NCBI GenBank assembly: GCA_027596035.1
Contig: JADGJA010000400.1
Coordinates: 1-19,778, forward strand
Reading direction: 5' to 3'
Source: Thoreauomyces humboldtii
Lineage: Eukaryota > Chytridiomycota > Chytridiomycetes > Spizellomycetales > Powellomycetaceae
DNA length: 19,778 nucleotides
Below the pieces are notes generated by a model. That model made no database searches. It had not been told where the DNA came from and worked only from the letters and a program-made list of their open reading frames with translations. Position 1 is the stretch's first letter; each line of letters starts with the position of its first letter. The translations under genes were made by a program, and so were the position numbers. This document shows positions 9,128-16,600 of the stretch, piece after piece.

Positions 9128-11548
9128 CTATGTAGCTACTTCTTCCGTATCTATATTCAAACCGAGAGCCGTACCAATTTTGGCGCGTATCCAATATGGG
9201 TGCATGGATGCCATCTGCATCGCCCTCGCAGCCGCCTGTGTATTGACCTCCAATCCAAACTCCCTCATCGTCTCCAGGACCGTCGTGAACTCGTCCGACT
9301 TTCCGTGAAAAGCGCACGACATAAGAATCGCGTAGGCGGGAGCCGGATGTACGCGTACGACGGTGCAAGCCTGCATTTGTCTTGCCGAAAAGGGGGGCTC
9401 CTCAGGTGCAGTGTTGGCTCGTCCGATGTAGTCGATCCAGAGGCTCCACGCGTCGGGAAATCTATTCGCTTTCGATCGGAGTCGGATGAGGATGCCATAT
9501 GTGTAGTGGTCGAGCTTTGCTTCCTTCGAGGTCATGTCTGCCAGAACCTGCTCGACGAGGTCCGGGCGAGCCCTGCATGCCGTGAGGAGGTGATTGAACA
9601 CGTATGTGGTAGGAACAAGAGGCTGCGCGACCATCGCCTCATACAGCTCGAATGCGAGCTGAGGGGTCGGTGAATGAGCCGCAGCGCGAATCATCTGTCC
9701 GTGAAGGTATGATCGGGGCTGATGTCCGGCCAGCCTCAGCTTGCCAACCCATTGCATCCCGACCGTCAGCTCGTTCGCTTTGAGATACGAGACGGCGATG
9801 CGTTCCAGGATGGCGTAAGGCATGAGTTCTGCCGCTCCGATGGTGATCTGGAAGTCATCGAGCAGCCCCAGCCCGACCTTTTGAAGTTCTTTATCCCAGC
9901 ATGCGTTGATAAGATGAACGTACACGCCGATCGTCGGTCCATCTGGCATTTGTCTCAGTTTGGCAAAGCCCGCCAAGGCCTCGTCGAGCTGCCCGGCAGC
10001 AAGATATCCCCTGATCATACGTCGCCACGTGGTGCGCGTGGGCTCGACGCCTGCGACCTTCATTTTGTCAAGGACAGCCTCTGCCTTTTTGACGTCCCCT
10101 TGCCGCATCCAGCCAGATATCAAAACGTTGAAATTCCGAGCGGTCGGTGCATACCGCGCCTCCATCATGTCCTTAAAGACAGCCACGGAGGTCTCCATGT
10201 CCTTGGCCGCAGCAAATGCGGCCATCAGAACCGTATAATGATAATGGTTGATCTTCAGGCCGCTGGCAAGCAGAGCGCGATAGTATCTCATGGCGTTGAT
10301 CATCATGCCGGCCTGACCGCAAGAGTGGATCATGATAGCGTAGGTGTGCTTGCTGGGTTGTATGCCGCTTTCCTGCATCTTTTCGAACGCAGCCACGGCA
10401 TCCTCTTGCCGCTTAAGACGCACCAGAGCGGTGATGAGCGTGTTGTACGTGTCCACCTGGGGTTCCAGCCCCTCCTGATCGATTAGAGCAAACACAGAGG
10501 TAGCGGCATCCATGTCGCCAAGGGAACAATGAAGTCCTAACATGATATTGAAGGTGACGATTGTTGGTCGGACGCCTCGCTCGGTCATCTCTTTATATAT
10601 CAGTAACAGATCATCGCGGCGCCAGGCCTTCGCAAAAGCCGACATGACCGTCGAGTAATGCCGTGCCGTCGCTTCCGCTCCGTGACGTTCCATCTCGCGA
10701 AACCATTGCAACGCATCGTCGGGGCGACCACCACGAGCAAATCCAAGCAGAATATGCTGGAACATGTCTCCGGTGATGGGCATGCCTGCGTGGTGGGCAA
10801 GCTGCATTATATGGCCTGCCGCATCTCCATCCCCGCGACTTCCCAAGGCATCCATGAGTAAGCTGAACGTGTCGCCGTTCGGATCTAAACCGTTGGCCCT
10901 CATGTCGTCGAGGAAGCGGATGGCAGCGTCTTTCGTCATTGTACCGCGGCTTCTAGGTATGTGCGCGTTACGGATGTACAGCTCCAACGAGGGCCATCCT
11001 GCCGATTTGGTCTGCTCGTCCATGTATTCGAGTTTCTCCTCGATTCCAGGCAGCGTGTCGGCATGGTACATCAGCATGCGAGCAATCTTTCGCACATGTG
11101 TGGCTGCCAGGCCAGCACGCGCGGAAGGATGCTCGCAGATCTGTACAAAGAGTTCCCAGGTGCGAAGCTGCGTCTGTTGATCATCATCTGGCAATCGCAG
11201 GCTGTCGTCCAACTCCGATATCCATCGTTTGATTTGAGCGAAGGTAAGTCGAAAGCTAGTGCTGTCTCGTCGGGTATCGTTGCTCGCCGTCGATGGCGGA
11301 GTGGTATAACTGCAATATAACAGTGGCAACGCGGGTCTCGATGCCCTGGTTGTTTGATGCTCTGAAAGAGGATCTCTCCGCGTTGGATTGCTGGACAAGT
11401 GGGAGAAGCTACGCTTTGACTTTATGGTGTTACGGCATCCCCCACACACCCATGGGACGTTTGCTAGTGGGTTCCAGGAGCTAGCGGTAGCTCCCAATGC
11501 GGTGTTACTGGTGAGATGCTTCCTGGTCGGCAGGATACGAGGAGGCAT
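9128..11548 (-). CDS. Pentatricopeptide-repeat protein, probably mitochondrial, 806 aa, intronless
   Basis: PPR proteins bind organelle RNA in a base-specific way and act in processing, stability or translation. This single-exon frame has a basic, Ser/Thr-rich, acid-poor first ~55 residues, consistent with a mitochondrial presequence. From about residue 222 to 537 there are nine back-to-back units of about 35 residues with the PPR pattern, for example VTFNIMLGLHCSLGDMDAA, DTYNTLITALVRLKRQEDA, HTYAIMIHSCGQAGMM and RNFNVLISGWMRQGDVKKA. More divergent units follow near YVFNHLLTACRARPD and YTYGILIRLRSKANR. No SMR endonuclease or DYW deaminase motif is seen. The ATG at 11548 is the first in frame. 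It converges on the M28 gene. Being intronless is unusual next to these intron-rich neighbours. The target RNA cannot be read from sequence by eye. Confidence 0.9.
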   Translation of the reverse strand: MPPRILPTRKHLTSNTALGATASSWNPLANVPWVCGGCRNTIKSKRSFSHLSSNPTRRDPLSEHQTTRASRPALPLLYCSYTTPPSTASNDTRRDSTSFRLTFAQIKRWISELDDSLRLPDDDQQTQLRTWELFVQICEHPSARAGLAATHVRKIARMLMYHADTLPGIEEKLEYMDEQTKSAGWPSLELYIRNAHIPRSRGTMTKDAAIRFLDDMRANGLDPNGDTFSLLMDALGSRGDGDAAGHIMQLAHHAGMPITGDMFQHILLGFARGGRPDDALQWFREMERHGAEATARHYSTVMSAFAKAWRRDDLLLIYKEMTERGVRPTIVTFNIMLGLHCSLGDMDAATSVFALIDQEGLEPQVDTYNTLITALVRLKRQEDAVAAFEKMQESGIQPSKHTYAIMIHSCGQAGMMINAMRYYRALLASGLKINHYHYTVLMAAFAAAKDMETSVAVFKDMMEARYAPTARNFNVLISGWMRQGDVKKAEAVLDKMKVAGVEPTRTTWRRMIRGYLAAGQLDEALAGFAKLRQMPDGPTIGVYVHLINACWDKELQKVGLGLLDDFQITIGAAELMPYAILERIAVSYLKANELTVGMQWVGKLRLAGHQPRSYLHGQMIRAAAHSPTPQLAFELYEAMVAQPLVPTTYVFNHLLTACRARPDLVEQVLADMTSKEAKLDHYTYGILIRLRSKANRFPDAWSLWIDYIGRANTAPEEPPFSARQMQACTVVRVHPAPAYAILMSCAFHGKSDEFTTVLETMREFGLEVNTQAAARAMQMASMHPYWIRAKIGTALGLNIDTEEVAT

Positions 11549-12190
11549 GGGCCATAGGTGCGGTCGATAATGGGGAACTCTACTGAAATGCTAACGCGGA
11601 AATGCGGGGAAAAGATGAAAAGGGCCGCGGCGGTTCACCTCGCCCTTCGACAGCGAAAACCTCGCAGACCGGCAGACCCCCAGGCAGACCCGGCAGACCA
11701 ACCGACTTGCAGATTAGGTATACCTCGCGTTGTTCAAGGTATATTCAAAGGATTACATAGAAAAGCTTCAACTGAGGCAGCCCTTGTTTCACTTGTATCG
11801 ACTAAGAAAGAGAAGAAAGGGTCAAGGTCCTCTGCATTTACACCGGCTTGGAACGGGTCACCTTCCTCCCGCAAAGGAGAAAGGTAAGCTGCATTACCTA
11901 CAAAACAGATAAAAGCCATATAAAGAAGCGATACACATGTACTTAGCGAAGGGGTCCTTGAGTCTTAAAACAGAGTTTAACCAGTCAGAGGATGCAAATA
12001 AGTAAATAGCGCCGATAAAGCTTGCTTACCACTTGGGTCCATTAGAGGGAGCGTTCTTGACCAGAGAGAGACCCGGCGTCAAACGACCCCGAATCCAAGG
12101 AAGCCAAACTGCCGCACCGGTTCAAACACCGCAGGCTGCTACAACGTCTCATCGCAGCAAGCCGCGAATCCCCACATGTCCAGACGCCCA
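11549..12190. other. Spacer between the PPR gene and the unrecognised spliced gene
   Basis: This region should hold the PPR gene promoter (minus strand) and the 3' end of the next minus-strand transcript. At 11664-11700 CAGACC/GGCAGACC is repeated four times within about 36 bp. A strong minus-strand 5' splice site (CAAGTG, then GTAAGC; exon side at about 12027) suggests an intron in a 3' UTR or alternative terminal exon. The stretch at about 11700-12020 looks more AT-rich than its flanks. I found no supported coding exon below 12026. Confidence 0.4.
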
Positions 12191-12949
12191 TTACAGACGC
12201 CTTGCATGCAGGACCCAAATACAAGCAGCGCTAGACTGGACAGGTATAAGAGGACGCCTGAGCAATTTTCCTGCGATGCGGCCATGAAACAGATCAGCCG
12301 CCTTGAACGCACTGAAGAGAGCGGAGGAATGGTCAGAGATCAGAAGAGCAGAGGAGAGAAGGCGGTATCAACTTACGAGAGGCCGACGCTGGGTCCAGCG
12401 CCGCCTGCCTTTGTTCCCCAAAGCGCACGACGTTGGTGAACTTGGAAGTTCCCTGGTGGCGTCGAAAAAACCGGGAAAGAATTAGTCAGGCCCGGCAGGG
12501 ATGACAAGAAGACAGAGCGCGAGGGATGAAGGACGCAAGCAATGAAGGAGAAATGTGCTGCACGTACCCAAGCAGCAAAGTCTTGGGGGCTGGTGAGCAT
12601 GTGGATGGGCGCTTGGAGCACCGACAGCGGTCTCATCTTGGTCCTTGATCTGAGGAGCTGAGAACAACAGAGACGAGCGTCAGATCAGCGCCCAGTGGAT
12701 TCCCGAACGAGCGCAGGGCAGGTAAACTGAACTTACGTTGCGTCGAAAGTTGAATGGCGACCGATAGGTGCCGGCTGCGCAGCTCCTTGGTCCTTGGTCT
12801 GAGAGGGTTTGAGAAAGGCAGAGACGAGCGTCAGGTCAGCGAGTGCGCCCAGGACATTCATTCCCGAATGGGCGCAGGGAAGGTAAAGTGAACTTACGTT
12901 GCGTCGAGCCTTGAATGGCGACCGACAGATGCCGGCTGCTGCGCAGCAT
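12191..12949 (-). CDS. Unrecognised spliced gene; candidate 130-aa protein with mitochondrial-type N-terminus
   Basis: I do not recognise this gene. Strong minus-strand splice donors (CAAC/GTAAGTT twice, TTGG/GTACGTG, CTCTC/GTAAGTTG) and matching CAG acceptors define exons A 12961-12898, B 12798-12737, C 12649-12568, D 12452-12377 and E from 12311 down. Introns are 99, 87, 115 and 65 bp. Starting at the ATG at 12949, all four joins keep frame to a TAA at 12191-12193, giving 130 codons. The first 38 residues have no Asp or Glu and are rich in Arg/Ser (MLRSSRHLSVAIQ...), like a mitochondrial presequence. The rest shows no known domain (DQDETAVGAP, WGTKAGGAGPSVGLSAFKAA, ending VLHARRL). A rival reading starts at the ATG at 12636 in exon C (MRPLSVLQAPIHML), runs in another frame through D and E to a TAG near 12139 (about 105 aa), and has a hydrophobic stretch, GVLLYLSSLALLVFGS. 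Transcription with splicing is fairly well supported; the choice of frame, or coding status at all, is not. Confidence 0.4.
12637..12946 (-). repeat. Head-to-tail tandem duplication of exon plus intron, two copies
   Basis: Two adjacent copies, about 12637-12782 and 12783-12946, match over nearly their whole length. Shared blocks on the plus strand include GAGACGAGCGTCAG, the splice-site block ACTTACGTTGCGTCGA and TTGAATGGCGACCGA. Read on the minus strand, each copy runs from the 3' part of one exon, through an intron with donor GTAAGTTCA, into the first nucleotides of the next exon. Exon B is therefore a hybrid: its first ~16 nt match the start of exon C (CAAGGACCAAG), and the rest matches the 3' part of exon A with one 3-nt gap and a few substitutions. 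Confidence 0.85.
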
Positions 12950-12961
12950 CGCCGGGCCGGT

Positions 12962-13606
12962 CTGGAGAAAGGAAGGGGATATGAACGAAGCGTGAGCCGA
13001 TGGAGTGGGATGGATAAGAGGTAGCGGGGAATGCTATGATACCGAGGTAGCCAGTCCTTGCTAGTGGGGTGGTAGGGACTTTCCTTGTGTTTGTCGTGTA
13101 AAGAACTGGCTGGGGTCCGGGGGGAAACACCGGGGGTCCCCTGCGCACAGCAGCTGTCCAAGGGTCGGACAAAGCAACGCTGAAGCAACGAGGAATGGCT
13201 ATGCGTGTGTGTGTGTTCCTCTCGCCGCGTAGGTCAGCACGGTGTCTCCTCACGTCCCCCTCCCAAATACGCCCGTTCCAGTGCGCGCAGTGGAGTGGCC
13301 ATGCTCCGCCCGTCTGTCCTCCTGCCGCTCTTTGCTGTCACCGCGCTCCTCATCCTCCTCGTCTCTCCCCTTGCTACACTCTACCTCAGTCCAGCCCTCT
13401 TTTGCTCGGCCTATCACACTCTCGCCGAACGCTTCAGCAACCTCTCGTTCTTCCCCACGACTCCATCAACTTCCTTCTTGCTTCACGCGTATCCTGGGCT
13501 TCTACCTTCAACCCATTGCCAGAGTCCTCCGACATCCAACCACGACGCAGAGGAACACTGCCTGCCTTGCGAAGCACTCGCCCTTACTCAACCAGACGAG
13601 GCAGAC
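12962..13606. promoter_or_regulatory. Divergent promoter region and CT-rich leader before the thioredoxin-NDK gene
   Basis: This lies between the divergent starts of the unrecognised gene and the thioredoxin-NDK gene. From about 13215 to 13520 the plus strand is strongly C/T-rich (for example CTCCTCATCCTCCTCGTCTC near 13347). This starves all three plus frames of stop codons, so long open frames here are compositional. One of them joins the thioredoxin frame upstream and could give an extended N-terminus from the ATG at 13301. No TATA box can be assigned with confidence. Confidence 0.5.
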
Positions 13607-16600
13607 ATGAGTGCACACGCTCGCAAAGTTGAGATTGCCGGTGCCGCATCCGTATCGACTGATGAGGAGTGGGATGTTCAAATACAGAAGCCTTGCCTCA
13701 CCGGTATGTTCCACACTTGTCCCATTCTGCTGTTTGAAGCAGCCGCAGATAACTTGAGGCTTACTCTCCATTCGCTCGCTTCTCTAAACAGTGGCCGATG
13801 TATACTGTAAGTCACGGAAACTGGTGGCTTCCTTTCACAGACCTTTGAGTTCATGTTTACTCAACGTCCTTGTCCTTCAGCAAAATGGTCCGGCCCTTGT
13901 GAACCCATGCAAAACATTTTCAAGCGTCTAAAGCTGGACTTTGGAGAGCGAGTCAACTTTGTCATGGTACGAAAGCGGTACATGTCACCGCGAGAGGTTC
14001 TGCTGTTATAATCGATGGTTTCTTAGGCGCAAACAGATACAATCGAGGCTCTGGCCAGCTTTCGAAACAAGTCTTGCCCCACCTTCCTCTTCTTCTTTGT
14101 ATGCACGCAAAACTCCGTCGCTTCATGTTTCTTCCATGCTTTCACCTGACTGACTGGGGTTTCTCCTCTGCTTCCAGGAAGGAGTTTTGGTCAAGTTAGT
14201 AAAGGGTGCCAATGCACCGGGTATAGAAAAGACCATAAAAGAACAATTAGAACTAGAACAGAAGGGCCTTCCTCACGTGGCATTGCGCCTGGACAATTTG
14301 CTCGCCTCCACATCTACTCCCGGGAACCCTCAACCCATCGATACGTCTTCACTTCAAGCCGCTATGGCGCAACCCTCGGAAGATTCACCAACGACACCTT
14401 TTACACCAATGTCTGCGACGGGCGAGTGCACTCTCGCAATCATCAAGCCCGATGCTATGGCGCCGGCGGCTGTCGGACAGATCATGGACGTCATCAGACG
14501 TAACAGATTTGACGTGGTGCAGAGGCGAAAGGTTTGGTTGACGCCAGCGCAGGTCGAAGAGCTGTACAAGGAGCATGAGAAGGCTGCTTACTTCCAGGGC
14601 GTTCTCACGCATATGTCGACGTGAGTTGTGTCCCACGCGGTGAGGGCCTTTGACCGAGCTGACGAAATCTGACCTTGCGCATCAGAGCTCCGGTCCTTGC
14701 TCTTGTCTTGCAGAAGGAAAATGCTGTGGCGGAATGGCGCAAGATCATGGGTCCTTCGTCTACTTCCCTAGCCCGAGACTCGCACCCCTCCACGCTTCGC
14801 GCCCTTCTGGGAACCGACAATCGTCTCAACGCGGTTTACGGTTCGGAAACGCTCGAGGCGGCCCAGCACGAGATCGACGTGCTCTTTGGTCCGGACGTCC
14901 TTGAACTCCCAGTGGATGAGAAAGTTTTCTCGTCCAGCGCTCCCCAAGAGAAGACGTTGGCCATCATCAAACCCGACATGATCGACGCCGAGAAGGTGGA
15001 TGAGATCGTGGAGCGAATCGTGTGCAGGGGCTATCAGGTCTTGAAGAGGGAGACCGTGCAACTCACGGCAGAAGAAGCGGGCGACCTCTACTCGCACCAG
15101 AAAGAACACGCATTCTACCAGGACGCCGTGGCGTTCATGTCCAGTGGACCTATCGTGGCACTGGTTTTGAAGGGCTCGGATGTCATTGCGGGATGGCGGG
15201 AGATGATTGGACCGCTGGATCCAGTAGCGGCAAAAGCGACTCTTCCCATGTCGGTTCGAGCTCTCTTTGGAACGGATCCCGTCCGGAACGCCGTTCACGG
15301 GTCTGACTCTGCCGCAAACTCTCATCGGGAAATCACGCAACTCTTCCCTTCGCTGCTCACGCGGGCGGATTCCACGACTCTGTCGAGACCAGCCACCGCG
15401 CATCAGCAGCAGCATCAGGAGGAGGTGTCGAAGGAAAGCGACAACAGGGAGAGAACGTGCGCTCTCATCAAACCGGATGCATTTGCAGCGGGACATAAGG
15501 ACGAGATTTTAGAAAGGATTGCGGCAGCTGGGTTCAAGGTTGTAGAAGGCCGTGAAGTTGAGCTGACCAGGGCCCAAGCCGAGGAGTTCTACAAGGAACA
15601 TCAAGGAGCTGGTTTCTACGAGGAACTCGTTGGCTGGATGAGCACGTGAGTATCAGCTTCTTTCCCACATGTCAGCTTCTTGTTGACGGGCAACTGATTG
15701 TCTCACCTGTATCGTAGGCCGGACCTACCAATTTACGCGATGGTGCTAGAACGTGATACCGCCATTACTGCTTGGCGAGAGCTCGCCGGCCCCACAAACT
15801 CCCAAAAGGCTCGAGAAGTTGCCCCAGAGAGCATCCGAGCCCTCTTCGGTACCGATGGATCAAAGAACGCCGTCCACGGCTCCGATTCGCCACAATCAGC
15901 CGAACGCGAGATCAAGGTGATCTTTGGGGACTCGGTGTCCCCATACCCACCTAAGCTTGAACTTCCACCAGCTGCCAAGGTTACAAAACCCTCACCAGCC
16001 CCCTCACCTCGGACGGAGGCGCTGGAGACTTCGTCCCCGCAGCTCACGCGGACTCTAGCGCTCATTAAGCCTGATGCGTATGGGGCAGGGAAAAGGGACG
16101 AAATTTTGGCAAAAATCAAAGCCGATGGGTTTACTATCGTCAAGGAGGCGGAAGAGAGGTGGAGCGCGGACAAGGCAAAGGAGTTCTACAAAGAGCACGA
16201 AGGCAAAGGTTTCTACGACGATCTTGTTGCGTGGATGAGCAGGTATGTGAACCGGAGCAAAGGGCATAGCTCAGGTTCGAAAGCTAAACGTCAGTTTGCT
16301 CCATATAGCGCCCCAATCTACGCCATGGTGCTCGAAAAAGCGGACGCTGTCAAGGGCTGGCGCGACCTCGCTGGACCGACCAACAGCAATACAGCGCGAG
16401 AAACATCCCCCAACAGCATCCGAGCTCTTTTCGGCACCGACGGATCGAAAAACGCCGTCCATGGATCCGATTCCGCTCCCTCCGCGTCCCGGGAGATTAA
16501 CATCGTGTTTGGAAACGACGTATCGCCGTTTTCAAATCATCACTCAATCCCTCATACTCAGCATGCCTCGACGATCCAGCAGACTCTGGCGCTTATCAAG

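Noticed and set aside
11290..11345. tRNA-like A-box (TGGCGGAGTGG) and weak B-box
   Set aside because: Inside the PPR coding region, the B-box match is poor, and no acceptor stem can be paired.
11664..11700. Four CAGACC repeats considered as a CRISPR or minisatellite
   Set aside because: Only about 36 bp with irregular 1-4 nt gaps and no spacers; at most a tiny simple repeat.
13195..13632. 145-codon plus-strand frame in the leader of the thioredoxin-NDK gene
   Set aside because: All three frames are open in this CT-rich stretch and this one does not join the thioredoxin frame.
14768..15496. 242-codon minus-strand open frame
   Set aside because: Antisense shadow of NDK1-NDK3 exons; Arg-rich composition with no motif.
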